In this document: in pieces, positions 1 through 11,299 of the stretch | How positions within the stretch are numbered: the first letter of the stretch is position 1 | Layout: each line of letters opens with the position of its first letter | NCBI RefSeq assembly: GCF_001522545.3 | Contig: NC_031768.1 | Location: 86,493,566 to 86,557,565, forward strand | Source of the DNA: Parus major | Taxonomy: Eukaryota; Chordata; Aves; Passeriformes; Paridae | Direction of reading: 5' to 3' | Length of the DNA stretch: 64,000 nucleotides | Position numbers and translations under genes: made by a program | The notes under the pieces: generated by a model | What the model saw: only the letters and a program-made list of their open reading frames with translations | Told to the model about the DNA's origin: nothing | The model's database searches: none

Positions 1-1959
1 AGACTGGAGCACAGCAGAATGGAATATTAAGAAAAAATTCCAGCTCAGTCTGGAACACATTAATATGAATATAATTTATTAGGGCATTTGGCAATAATGG
101 CTGCATTTATCAGGGCTGTCAGAAAAACCCCCAGATCACTCTTGTCCTCACAGGCACAGACTTTCAGAGTGGTCATAGCAGAGCTTAGTCAAAGTGAACA
201 GAGAGCAAACTTGGGCATAGGCATTTTGGAGCTTGCAAGCTACAGCGTGAAGGAAGGACACAACACAGTGCTTCTGTGACAGAAAGAATTTGGCAAATGA
301 CAGAGACTTCCCTTTTAGACTCTGGAAGCACTGAATTCATATCTCTCTGTCTCTGGAAATTGAGACCAAGGTCAGGAATCCCATCCTCCTCTTTTCCAAG
401 CCTGCTACAAGCCATGTAATTCTCATTCCCACAAACTCCAGCTACTATACAGGTGATTGTGCAAAGAGAGCACTTTAAAAGAGAGACAGATACATATCCG
501 GGCTTGTATAATATCTCCTTTTCTTTCCCTTTAGGCATGAAGTATGTTTAAAGGAAATGTTTTTGTCCATCAAGCTTTTTTTCAAGAGTGTTTTGGACAG
601 AGGATGTTTGTGATGGGGCTGATGCTGAGGTTCAAGGAGAGAAGCACAATTTGGGTCTGCAGAATTCTTTTTATTTCTCATTCTGGCCATAGAGGAGACC
701 ACATTGGACAAAGTGATGTCTTCAGGGTGATATTTATCTAAGTCTACTTCTCTAAAATTATTTTAAAGGTAAAGCTACCCCATGACATTGTCTTTTATAA
801 CTTTCAAGAAACCCAGCTAGTGAGAATGAAGGGGAGGGTTTTAGGCAAAAAGAGGGGGAAAATCCCAGGGATATATTGCGTAAGACAATCAATGAAGTAT
901 GATTCAATTGTGTTGACCTTTTAAAGGAAAGAGTAAAATGGAAGATTAGGGAGAGTAAGAAAATAAGAAAATAAAGACTAAGAGAAGCAAACCAAGAATG
1001 TTAGAGATAGTGTAGAAAGAATCCAAGTGAGAGATAGGGAAGAGAATCTAATGCATAGTGGAGGAGAAGCAAAGGGAATCAGGTTGTGTTTCTGTAAAAC
1101 TGTGTTTGTGGGGACCTTTTCTGTGCACCATGAACTATAAACCCAAAGGATAAGTAAATGTGGAGAGCCTTTCTGGAGTCCTTTCATCCACTTTGCATCT
1201 CATTGTTGCCTCATACCACAAGTTAAACTTTGGTTAATTCAGTGGAAGCTCACCCAGGTCTAAATGAAGATCAGAGACATACATTTTATACATAAATGTT
1301 TCTTTTGTAAATGTAGGAAAAATGCAGATCAAGATAGGGGACCACTTGTGGAGCTTTGGAAGCAGAATACCTGAGAATGTACTAGGCAGGCAGAAGGAGC
1401 AGGAGGCTTAGAGTGGAGGTCCTAAAGGGAGTTTCTGTCTAACACAGAGTCAGTAGCAGAGGAAAATGTCTCTGAAGGCCTCAGCAGAAAATGATACTTC
1501 AGAATGAGAGCAGGTGATGTGCCAAAATGTGCTGGAAAATATCTCTTTTAGAGAACAGCAGTTAAATTTTAGCAAAACAGGATGCGGTTTGACATTTTCT
1601 CAAAAAACCATTTTGATAGCGCATAAGCCTCTCTTACCACAACAACACCCCTGCTTCTCAGGATGAGGCACAGGATGTGGCTTTCTGTTCACCATTTAAC
1701 AACTGGGCAGAAAAAGTGATACATAAACGGTCTCCTGAAAGCTGTTGGGTTTTTTGCCTCAGGTTATCTCACAATCTTCTTGTTGCTCAAGTCTGCAGAT
1801 GGGTCCTGCATGTGCAGCTGCTCTTTCTGTTGTACAACATACAAAAAAAAAGAAAAAAATAAAATAAATAAAAAAAAAAATTGTGGGTTTGGGGGAGCTG
1901 CTGACCCGTTTTTATGAATTAAAAAAAAACTAATGCTTTTTCTAGGCATCTCAAAAATA
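1..1959. other. Intergenic, no gene recognised
   Basis: No coding exon, RNA gene or known repeat was recognised here. The open frames are short and lack domain features. If the locus follows the usual order, T-cell receptor beta constant or joining segments could lie to the left of the window. I looked here for an Ig constant domain, a TCR transmembrane exon and J motifs (FGxGT) and saw none. The region includes purine-rich stretches (about 940-1060) and an A-rich run near 1844-1882. Confidence 0.6.
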
Positions 1960-2525
1960 AAAATCATAGACTAGTAGAAAAATTGATGGGAGGGGACTTC
2001 TGAAGGTGTCTCAATACAAATTCCTGTTCAAAACAGGGCTAACTCCAGATGTTCAACTCATGTTGCTTAGGGCTTTGTCCAGGTGATTTCTGAATATCTT
2101 CAAGGACAGAGATTTGACAAGATCTCCGAGAAACATGTTCCAGTGTGGAAGCATCAATTTTTTGTCTTTTATTTTATTTTTTGTCATTTATGTCTAATCA
2201 GAGTTTATCTTGATGCAACTTGTTCCCGCTTGATTCCCACTTGATTGTGCCCTTCTAAGACTATGACTCTGGTCAGGCATTTGGAGTCGTGCAATTACTA
2301 ATCTTTTAGCTTTCTTCTCTCCATGAGGAACAAAATCAATTCACTCAACCTCTCTCATGTTTCTGCTCCAGTCCCTTGATCATCTTAGCCACGGACCCTC
2401 TGCTGCACTCCACAGTTTTATATCTCTGTTGTACTGGGGCTGGGGTAGGGCAGGAATGTGTGTGGACCAGAGAGGTGGTATTCCAGATGTAGTCTAAAGA
2501 GTGCTTCAACATGCTAACTGCACCC
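1960..2525 (-). mobile_element. CR1 LINE 3' fragment, old
   Basis: Read on the plus strand, the order of blocks matches the reverse complement of an avian CR1 3' end. There is a degraded terminal ATCATAGA-type repeat near 1964. A GGGAGGGGACTTCTGAAGG block follows, then CAGGGCTAACTCCAGATG, then the 'cluster' TTTGTCCAGGTGATTTCTGAATATCTTCAAGGA (given here as positions 2074-2106). The CTCCAGTCCCTTGATCATC and TTGTACTGGGG blocks lie near 2370 and 2431. The copy is diverged and interrupted by T-rich sequence near 2157-2185, so it is an old, 5'-truncated, inactive insertion. The boundaries are approximate. The family call rests on recalled consensus order, not an alignment. Confidence 0.65.
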
Positions 2526-4262
2526 TTGCTAATGCAACCAAATTGCAATTACCCTTCATTGCTGGAAGGGCTTGCCACCTACTCATGTTTAATTACTTTT
2601 CTGCAAAGTTATTCTCCTAGCAGATCAGCTGATATTTACAGAATTCGCATAAAAGATATTTCACATTCTCTCCAGACATGTGCCTGTAGTCCAATAATTC
2701 CTGTCCCGATGAAGAAACACTGCACAATAATCACAAATTGAAAATTTCCTTTGAAGTTCAGTATCTGCATGTGTGGTAATACTCCTTTGCCCTACAACAT
2801 TTACAATATAATCTGACATAGTTCAGACTGGGATAAGAATATTATCACAGTGTGGATGCTATGTCTATTTATGGAATGTTCCCATTCTACATCCTTTATT
2901 TAAACCTTTCCAAAACTGGAAACGCAACAATATTATTATTATTTTTTTTATTTTTTTATTTTTTAATTTCAGAACTATAACTAGAAAGCAGGTGACTTTT
3001 ATGCATCACAAGAACCTTGCTTAGTGTTTTTTTGGTTTAGAACAATTTAAGACAATTTGTTATATTATCATGAAAGGCTTACACCAAAGAGTATTTCAGG
3101 ATATGACTAACCCACTGCATCAATTACACTATCTGGGAGAATGGTGGTGATGGAAAGACACTGGTTAGTCTTTTTGTGTGACATGAAAGAGTCTTTGTGC
3201 CAAACCAGAAATATCCTGTCAGGGAGAGGTCTTGCAGTATATAAATTTACGTTCACGTCCTGTTTGTTCATCCCTCTATATTTTTGTCTCCAAAATATGG
3301 ATGCTTTCTAAAGCAGTGTTCATATCAGGACTTAGCTCACCCTCAGAAAGACCAACAAGGCCTTGAGAAACACCACAAATTTGCCTTGGATAAAAAAAAC
3401 CCTCAGAACTCAGCCACAGAGAGAAGGAATCAACCAGATTAATACTGAATATTGCTGTTTATTGAGTTGTGAGAGAGATAAAGAGGTAGCTGTGACACAC
3501 ATAGTGGTATGGGATTCACTATGCAGCCAGAAGTAAACTCCATAGTCAGAACAATTTCTGAACAAATGAAAATCTACTTGTTATTTTTTCTTGAATGTGA
3601 ATATATTCCACGTTTTGTACTATTTGACTACCTGCCTTTCCACTATATATTCTCCAAATACATACAACTTTTCAGATTTTTGTCTATGCACTGGCAAGCC
3701 ATGGTAATGACTTCTCTTTTGTCATTTTAATCCAGTCTGTTGCATATTAGTTCTGTTTAGATTCTATTCCTGCATCATCTTTTGTTCAGACTCCTTCTCA
3801 TCACCATTGAAAATGGTAATTCTACTGTTTTCTTGTGATTAGGGTAACCTTTCCAAGCACAGTGAAAAATATTGTGGTTCAGGAAGGAATGAGAGTGCCC
3901 ACAGAGGTGACTATCTAAAGTATTTCAGACTTGTGTATGTCAAGCAATTGTTCCGTGTCAGGTAAGAAATGTCTTAGGGGACAATAATTTGTGTCAACTA
4001 CAATTTACATTTCCTTTATTTTATATCTGCATTTGGTTAACTATCTTTATTGATTGTTCTGATGAGATGGAGTATAATTTGTTGATCAGGAAAGAGGAGC
4101 TCAGCAATTAGACCACACTTCAAATACCTATTTTGCCTTGGTCTTATTTCTTCCTATTCTTGTTCCACCTCAGTAACATCTGTTTTGTGAGTAGGTGACT
4201 GCCCTACACACCCTCTTCCTGTGCTGAGAGCAGCTTCAGAGAGAAGGTGATGAAAGGGGAGA
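2526..4262. other. Intergenic downstream of TRBV gene
   Basis: This AT-rich sequence lies 3' of the inverted V gene. It holds a T-rich low-complexity run at about 2930-2970 and no recognised exon. I looked for a second V segment, J segments and further recombination signals near the V gene and found none that I could support. Confidence 0.5.
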
Positions 4263-4301
4263 GGTTTATGTAAAGAAAGCAAGTGACTTTGAAGTGTTGT
4301 G
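4263..4301 (-). promoter_or_regulatory. V-type recombination signal, 23-bp spacer
   Basis: This is the site cut by RAG1/RAG2 when the V gene joins a D-J unit. On the minus strand, directly after the V exon, there is a heptamer CACAACA (4295-4301), a 23-base spacer (4272-4294) and a nonamer ACATAAACC (4263-4271). Spacer length 23 is what TRBV genes carry. The nonamer differs from the ideal ACAAAAACC at one base. The heptamer keeps the essential CAC and the fourth A but differs from CACAGTG at the last three bases, so the signal may be weak. Exact spacing and adjacency to the CASS codons make the call firm. Confidence 0.9.
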
Positions 4302-4584
4302 TCCAAACTACTGGCACAGAAGTAGATGGCTGAGTGGTTCAGGTTCACAGACAAAATATCCAAATAGAATTCTGCAAGGTCTGGCCGGTTAGCTTGGAAT
4401 CCAGCTGGAATGTCACCCACTTGCTTTTGATTTACACCATAGGAATAATAAATCAATTGCATTGCCTTCCCTGGCTGCTGCAGAAACCAGTACATAGAAT
4501 TGTGTTTATCATTTTGACTGCATTTCAGAGTAGCTTTCTCATCTTCTCTCACCACAAGACTTGGGGTTTGGGTGATTTCAGCTC
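4302..4584 (-). CDS. T-cell receptor beta variable exon (V domain)
   Basis: This exon encodes the variable domain of a TCR beta chain, the part that contacts peptide-MHC after V-D-J joining. It starts after a TTTTACAG acceptor. The mature domain begins AEITQTPS. Counting from that A, the first disulphide Cys is residue 21 (TLKC), the core Trp is residue 32 (MYWFLQQPG) and the second Cys is residue 89 (AIYFCASS). The exon ends CASSLD at the recombination signal, and the CASS ending marks a beta V rather than an alpha or gamma V. The frame is open throughout. The usual Asp before the second Cys (DSAxYxC) is His here (NHSAIYFC). The gene lies opposite to EPHB6. A longer open frame runs from 4630 to 4154, but its first part is intron and its tail passes through the recombination signal. 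Confidence 0.93.
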
Positions 4585-4680
4585 CTGTAAAATGGAATAA
4601 AACAAGAACACAGTAAAACAAGTAAGCCACATTCTCCCAGCAGCAGAGAAGATATTATTAAGGCTCTACTGATTCCTTAC
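4585..4680 (-). other. TRBV leader intron
   Basis: This 96-base intron lies between the leader and V exons. On the minus strand it begins GTAAGG (4675-4680) and ends TTTTACAG (4585-4592). Intron length and position are typical of TCR V genes. It splits one codon after its first base. Confidence 0.88.
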
Positions 4681-4729
4681 TTGCTCTGAAGAAGTATATT
4701 GTCACACACAGAGCCGTCCACATCCTCAT
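4681..4729 (-). CDS. TRBV leader exon (signal peptide, L-PART1)
   Basis: The 49-nt exon encodes the signal peptide MRMWTALCVTIYFFRA plus the first base of the next codon, followed by donor GTAAGG. The length (49) matches the usual TCR V leader exon. The hydrophobic core is short (ALCVTIYFF). With the V exon it gives an in-frame leader ending ...FFRA-R-AEITQ. The start chosen is the ATG at 4729; a second in-frame ATG two codons later (4723) would shorten the leader by two residues. A CCAAT motif lies about 70 bases upstream (plus strand 4799-4803). I saw no clear conserved V-beta promoter decamer. Confidence 0.85.
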
Positions 4730-7298
4730 TTCTGCCTCGGGAGTCAGTGAACCTACCCTGTACAGGACTATACATCCGCTTCAGCTGCTTCCCCTAAACC
4801 AATGGCAGAAATCTCTGTAACAGCTGCATCTACACTGGAAAACAAGCTCCCTCCTGCAAGATTTTAAGCAAACACTTTATTTGAAGTGCATGTGTTGAAA
4901 ACACAGAAAAATTCAACCTGACTCACCTGGAAGCTTTTCACAACCTACCAATGAAAATTGTGGGTTTATTTACCCTTGCATGTCCTTTTTTACCTTTTGA
5001 TATTTTGTTTCCAGAATAAACCAGAAAATGCTTAGTGCAACCAAATAATGTGCTTTCATTTTATATTGGTAACTGATGGATCTTCTCTTTTGGGAAAAAT
5101 ACAATACCTATGCTCAGACCTTAATTTGTTTGCTTCCTTCTCCACCCATTAGAACAAGCATGCATGATCTTATTTTGGGAAGAGCTTTATATGGGAGCCT
5201 GTCGCAGCCTTAGCACACAGCAAAAATGAAGGAAAAGTGGGTTATTCCTGAAGTAAATATCTAACAACTTCTTGGCCAGCAGTACCTGTACTAATTACAA
5301 GTGCATCTTGCAGGATCCAGAGTGATACCACAGATTCTGACATAAACTTTTAACCTGATTTAAGAAGACTGATTGCTGTCTACCATGGTATTTTGGAAGC
5401 ACATTGGGAACCATCACAGTACTCATAATTTGCCATTTATAGCTTTGAAGTGTGGCCCCCAGAGGCCAGCGCTCAGATAAAGCAACACAAGATCTGTGCC
5501 ACTGAAAATATTCTTTCTTACTTAAGTGAAAGGGTACCATCTGGTGGAGTGAGGGGGTGTTTGCAGTTATCCTTAGAGGATTATTTTTCACAGATCTTTA
5601 TTTTTATTTTTGCTTTGGCAGATATTAATGGAACTAATGTACCAGAGATATATGTGTCTGTCATTAAACTAGAGACTGAAATGCTGCATTGAGAGTGCTG
5701 ACTCACAAGTACACAGGTTCTTTATCTGGACAAGAAAAATACCAGAGGTGATATTGAGAATGGGATTTCAAAAACGTAATGCAGATGAGGAGGGGAGCTA
5801 GTGTGTGTAGCAGCTGATGAAGTTCCTAATTAGATATGCTGTAAAAATTGTCCTAATATCCAGGTAAACAGGATGGAAACTTTTCGCTCACAACAGTTTT
5901 CCTCTGGGTTTTACATGGTACAGGGGGCAGAGGAGGGGTCTACAGCAAAAAGATTATAGGTAAAATATAAACATTATAGGTAAAACATTTCAGAACAATA
6001 TCTAGATTCAAATCCCATGTTGTTGTTTCAAGACAGAATCTCAAAATCCAGACAAAACAGCTCTCTAGTGCACTGTCCTGTAGGGTATCACAAAGGCATG
6101 AATGACTAATGTTTTTCTGCTGCATAGAAAATACAAATTAACCACTCCAGTGGTTAACTCTAAGTGTTCAAGTGTGGGCAGTTGGTGGGAGAGACCTCAT
6201 CACCTAATCCTGGCACTGAGTTTGTTGGGAGGTTGGTCTTCCCGATGAAGTTCTAAAAATAAAGGCATCAAAATGTCTTGCTGGCACTCTGAGCATAATA
6301 TGGTGAAAATCCATTCACCTAATCATCAGCTCAGTGCTGTGATAGGCTTGTTTTCTTCTTACTGGGAGCAAACACGTGTAACATGGGCTTCACTCTCAAC
6401 AAATGTCATGATTAATCTTTGAGCCATGTTTCTTTTTTTAAATTTTTGTGCGACATTGAAATGACAAGATATGGAAAAAAGAAAAAGTTATTGCTAGCAA
6501 AATTAATAGAACTGATCCTGTAAATATAAATACATCTTTCAGGAAAAAAATTAAATTACACTATAAATTTAAAAATATTTTAAAATTTAGAAAAAATACC
6601 ACACTTTCTTTTCTTTTATATTTTTTCTTCTTTTTTTGTTGGAAGAAAATTATTTGTTCAAATGCCCTGACTATTACCCTGTCAAGAAAAAAGACAAGAT
6701 GAAATGTAGAAAACATGGCCTTTTTTTTTTTTTCTCAATTTGTCAAATTTATTTTAAAATTAGTTACCTTTGTCACCTTCCAGTCATGAGTATCAGGAAC
6801 ATTTTACATGAAAGAATACTCACTCCTCTCTGTAAATCAGCTGTTTCAGACTTTTGTTTTCACTTTATTTTTATTTTAAAAAGACATGATAACAGTAGTT
6901 AGTATAATTTGCATATTCCATAATCTCTTCTCTGGTCAGTTCAATGTCACACAGCACTTTTGGTGTGGATGAGTTACACAGAGATATTTCCAAGTGGGTT
7001 TCAGCGTGGATTTTGTAACATCCAGAGATGTTGCAAAAATATTTATCTCATAAATCAGGGGTGTCTTAGCTCTCTTCATTGTCAGAAATTTGAATGCTAC
7101 TATTATTCAGGCCTGAATGACAGGTTTTCTTTCAGGAGATCCCAAACTCCTTGATGGTGCCTCTTTCAGAACCCTGTGTGTTGCTCTGAGGGGGTCACAG
7201 AAGTTTCAGCACGGCACAAGATTGCTGTCATTGCAATTAAGCCACTGGCAATGTAGGTTTGGTTCTGTAGCCCTCCTACTCAGGCTTAGAATTTCAAT
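4730..7298. other. Intergenic, 5' flank of TRBV gene
   Basis: The first few hundred bases are the likely V promoter region. Beyond that the sequence is AT-rich with T- and A-runs (for example 6420-6440, 6720-6735). A short inverted repeat with 9-bp arms sits at 6138-6157, and one octamer-like ATTTGCAT at 6907-6914. The open frames here are short and carry no recognisable domain. Confidence 0.5.
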
Positions 7299-7438
7299 NN
7301 NNNNNNNNNNNNNNNNNNNNNNNNNNNNNNNNNNNNNNNNNNNNNNNNNNNNNNNNNNNNNNNNNNNNNNNNNNNNNNNNNNNNNNNNNNNNNNNNNNNN
7401 NNNNNNNNNNNNNNNNNNNNNNNNNNNNNNNNNNNNNN
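7299..7438. other. Assembly gap (140 N)
   Basis: The gap is directly followed by a long pyrimidine simple repeat, so the missing sequence is probably more of the same repeat. The stated size may be an estimate. Confidence 0.95.
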
Positions 7439-7543
7439 TTTTCTTTTCTTTTCTTTTCTTTTCTTTTCTTTTCTTTTCTTTTCTTTTCTTTTCTTTTCTT
7501 TTCTTTTCTTTTCTTTTCTTTTCTTTTCTTTTTCTTTTTTTTT

Positions 7544-7605
<62 letters not shown>
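7439..7605. repeat. (TTTTC)n microsatellite plus poly-T
   Basis: About 100 bases of perfect TTTTC repeats (7439-7531) pass into an almost pure T run (to 7605) before ordinary sequence starts again at CATTTGAACC. One strand is all pyrimidine. Open frames reading through it (F/L/S or K/E/R runs) are artefacts. Confidence 0.95.
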
Positions 7606-10374
7606 CATTTGAACCAGTTTTAAATTCTTATTGAAAATATAATGGAATTAAGGAATGGACTCCTTATCACAGGAGCATCCATTGGTGAGGGTGGAAGGGA
7701 AAGAAACTGGCCTACTGACAGAAACTTAGTCTGTCCAGCTACTCACAATGGTAAGCAAAGTAAAGGAGATTATTTTTTTGCTGTTGAAGGACCTGTATGT
7801 GCTCGGTCATACTGAAGGCTCCTGGCACTGTAAAGCACCTCAATATTTTGGGGTTTCCTTTTTTTCTGATAAAGTGTTTTTGTGCTCAGTCTAAACTTCC
7901 ACTTCTTTTGCTGGCTGCACTAAAACGTGCTGTCTCAACTCCCTGAACTGGCTGCTGGAAGCAGTAAATGCAAGGTTGTCTCTGTGCCCCTCCTGGTGGA
8001 GAATCAGAGAATTCACCTGAAAAAAAAAGAAAAGAGGGAAGGAATAAAACACACAAACGAACAAACAAACAAAATCAGAGAAAGTGTTCTCATGCACAGC
8101 AGATCATTTCTGTTCATGTATTTAGTAAATATGGTAATAAAGAGAAGAAGCAATGGCTACCCAAGTATCTTTCTTTCCTTGAACATCACTGATCTCAGAT
8201 AAAAAAGCTACAGACCAGTTGAATTACATACCATTTCAGACCTTCCATCTTCCACTGCCATTTGTCTTAACCTTAATCTTATCCCTAATTTGCTCCAGAA
8301 TTCGCATACAACACTCTTACAGATTACTTCCATTGTCCTCTCTTTCCATCTTCTTGTTTTTCCTCTTCCTCAATTAAAACTTATCATTTCAAAACAAGTT
8401 TTCTGTGCCTGTGCCACCTACATGGCCCTTTGGCATCAAGGCCTGTCAAACCTCACAGCTTTGATCAGACTGTACTTTTGTACAGATAACAAAGCAACCT
8501 TTTAAAATTTCCACTACCAGACCTTCAGATTATTACTTTTTGTCATCTTGTGTTTAAGAACACAAGAAACTCTCAGGCTTCCCCCACCCACTCATCTGAT
8601 CTACACAACCTCGTAGTGCAAATTCTACCCTCTGTTCTTTCAAACACACAGAGTAAGAGGAATTATACTGAAAGCCTTCTTCTATTTGGCAATCAACACC
8701 AGAATAAAGCACATTCTCACGTTCATCCAGGTTTAGTCTTTCATATCTCGCTACTCAGAAGCCCTGAATATCCTGTCCTGCAGGACTGATGATTCCTTGG
8801 GCAGCTGATCACAACTCCTATTAGTCTGCCTCCTATTTTAGCTGCCAGCATCAAGCATGTTGCAGCCCTACTGATCTTTTCCTTCTCACTAATAAAGCAG
8901 CCTGTGAGTGCTTTAGAAAGGAGAACCAGTGGGAGAACGGGCAACATAAGAAGTTGAATAGTAAAAGAGAAAGGTAGGCATAAAGCTATGCCCTCTTGAC
9001 TATTAACAGTGCAACTACTTTGGTGAGAGGGAAGATAGAACTGGAAACAGCAGACAGGAGACCAGCAGGTATACAACCTCACCCAGAAGAGAGATAGGTG
9101 GAGGCTGAAATAAAGAGAACAGAAAGTCAAGGAAAGGATGTTTAGTCTACTTGCAATGCTGTGTACCGAGGTGCAGCAATTACAGCTGCTTGTCCTTCAC
9201 CTAAGCAATGCTTAACATTCAAGGTATTGATTTTGAGTATATCTGCTGTCAATGCAGTCAATAAAATACTTTGCAGAGGAAGCAAAAGCTATAGACCTCT
9301 AAATTCTCATGTAAGTAAAGAAGCATGCTTTACAGCACAGCTGCAAATAAAACCTAAAGGATGCTGGCTGCCACACGTTTTTGAGTAGAAGATACTGCTC
9401 ATTAACTATTCAACAGTTTACTGAAACACCAAGGAAAGAAGACAAGTCAGCAAAATCTTAAAACCAGCCTGAAACTGGTTTTTATCATATGGTGATAAAA
9501 GTATTTAATTGCAGAGTTTTCTTTCTAGCACATCTGTACAAAATCTCACATATAACCACCAAGCAAAATTAATTTCTTTGCTGCCAATCTTATCCATATG
9601 ATTAAAAAAAAAACCCCAAAAAACCAAAACACCACACCAAAAAAAACCCCCAAAACATTTGACTTTGCAAACAACATAAAAATAACATATAGTCAGGCAG
9701 TGAATAAAGTGAGAGTAACATTCTGGCAGGACCAAGAAACATAGCTTGTATTCTGGGATGGTAGCAGGACTATATAGGAGAAGGAAGAAATCTTTCTGGC
9801 TGATGATTCTACAATGCAGAGGTATAACCCTACAGTGTTTATGGTAGTTTTAATTAATGATGTAACTATATATTTGGTAACAGAATGTGATTAAAAAGAG
9901 TACTACTGTATCTATATCACAAGTATCAATTTTTTCACTGTTCAGATGATTCCAAAAATATTATTACATACTGGCTAAAATTGACTAGAAGTTGATTCTG
10001 TGACCAGTTAAACATGGAGGGGAAGGAGGGGCTAAATCTGAGTGACATTAACAACATTTTTTGTAGTTTGAGGAGCATGATCTGTCAGGACACTTTCATT
10101 GTGCAACAATGTACACAACCCCTGTTATATTTCATAATTCTTATCACATCCTGAAGAAAGAACTCATGCAGTTAGTTATACTTGCTTGAACTTCTTCTCT
10201 GGGAAAGAAGACGGTAACAATAAATAGCAGTTAGCTCCATAAACACCCTTATTTGTGGTGATATTTGATGTGTTGGTAATCAAAGTACTTCTTCAAGAAA
10301 AAAAATCTCACAACACCCTCTGGTTGGATCTGTCCTTATCTCAACTATTCATGCCCCACTTTGGCAAAAAGGAC
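7606..10374. other. Intergenic, no gene recognised
   Basis: No exon, RNA gene or assignable transposon was recognised. An A/C-rich low-complexity patch lies at 9602-9658. Open frames up to 129 codons occur but show no domain features, and several overlap on both strands. Confidence 0.5.
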
Positions 10375-10488
10375 TGTCACGGGTTTAAGCTCAGTTGGAG
10401 ATGAAACAGCACAGAGCCACTCACCCCCCTCCTTTCCCCTCCACATCTTCCCCAGTGAAACGGGGAGGAGAATCAAAGTCAAATTTGT

Positions 10489-10578
10489 NNNNNNNNNNNN
10501 NNNNNNNNNNNNNNNNNNNNNNNNNNNNNNNNNNNNNNNNNNNNNNNNNNNNNNNNNNNNNNNNNNNNNNNNNNNNNN
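10489..10578. other. Assembly gap (90 N)
   Basis: The gap lies inside LTR copy 1 and directly abuts an (AAGAAT)n array. It probably reflects collapsed repeat sequence. Confidence 0.95.
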
Positions 10579-10706
10579 AAGAATAAGAATAAGAATAAGA
10601 ATAAGAATAAGAATAAGAATAAGAATAAGAATAAGAATAAGAATAAGAATAAGAATAAGAATAAGAATAAGAATAAGAGTAAGAATAAGAATAAGAATAA
10701 GAATAA
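10579..10706. repeat. (AAGAAT)n hexamer microsatellite
   Basis: About 21 units of AAGAAT, with one A-to-G change near 10678, ending in AACAACAACC. The array sits in the LTR at the same relative position where copy 2 (37111-38408) carries AAGGG repeats and copy 3 carries AAC-rich sequence. Confidence 0.95.
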
Positions 10707-11299
10707 CAACAACCAATGAGTGATGCACAATGCTATTGCTCACCACGCTCTGACCAATGCCAGACCTCACTACCCAACCCCAGACTGGCTGTGCTTCCAT
10801 GAACTCCCCCAGTTTAAATACTGGGCATAATGTTCTGTGATGTGGAATATCCCTCTGGTCAGTTTGGGTCCGCTGTCCCAGCTATGCTCCCTCCCAGCTT
10901 CTTCTGTGCACCTCCTCACTGGCAGAGCACGAGACATAGAAAAAGAAAGAAGTCCTTGACTCAGGATAAACACGACTTAGCAAAAACCCAAAATGTCAGT
11001 GTGTTACCAACACCATTCTCTTTCCAAATCCAAAACGCAACACTGCAACAGCTAAAAAGAAATTACCCCAGCTGAAACTGGGACAATAAAGTACAAGTAA
11101 ACTTCACTATTCCACTTGAAAACTTGAGTACCTAAACTTTTTCACACAGAAAGACAAAGGATTTTCAATAAGCATTGATAAACTTCCATAACTAAGATAG
11201 ATATGAGCTTCTCCATTGCTTTAACACTGTTGACTTTAACAAATATACGTTAATCCACAAGTATATTTGAAAAACCCTTATTATATTTTCTTTAGAAGC

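Larger units (their letters stand above)
10375..11085 (-). mobile_element. Solo LTR, copy 1 (sense minus), with gap and microsatellite
   Basis: The plus strand starts TGTCACGGGTTTAAGC and ends CTGAAACTGGGACA. Read on the minus strand this is a TG...CA long terminal repeat. In sense order it has a TTACTCATTGG-type internal block, a TATA-like stretch (minus strand of 10810-10825, CAGTATTTAAACTG) and the shared block GGGATATTCCACAT. It shares order and sequence with 37111-38408 and 60193-60619. An assembly gap and an (AAGAAT)n repeat sit inside. No gag, pol or env frame flanks it, so it is a solo LTR of an endogenous retrovirus. I saw no clear target-site duplication, so exact ends are uncertain. 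Confidence 0.75.

Noticed and set aside
3420..3560. Possible second V-segment remnant near 3.4-3.5 kb
   Set aside because: No paired cysteines, no CASS-like end and no heptamer-nonamer pair at 23-base spacing could be found.
4154..4301. Extension of the V frame past CASSLD to a stop at 4154
   Set aside because: This runs through the recombination signal and is not expressed after rearrangement; in germline transcripts it would be read-through.
6907..6914. Octamer ATTTGCAT as a lymphoid promoter element
   Set aside because: Isolated, over 2 kb from the V start; several octamers occur in the window (32072, 33720, about 42328), near chance expectation.
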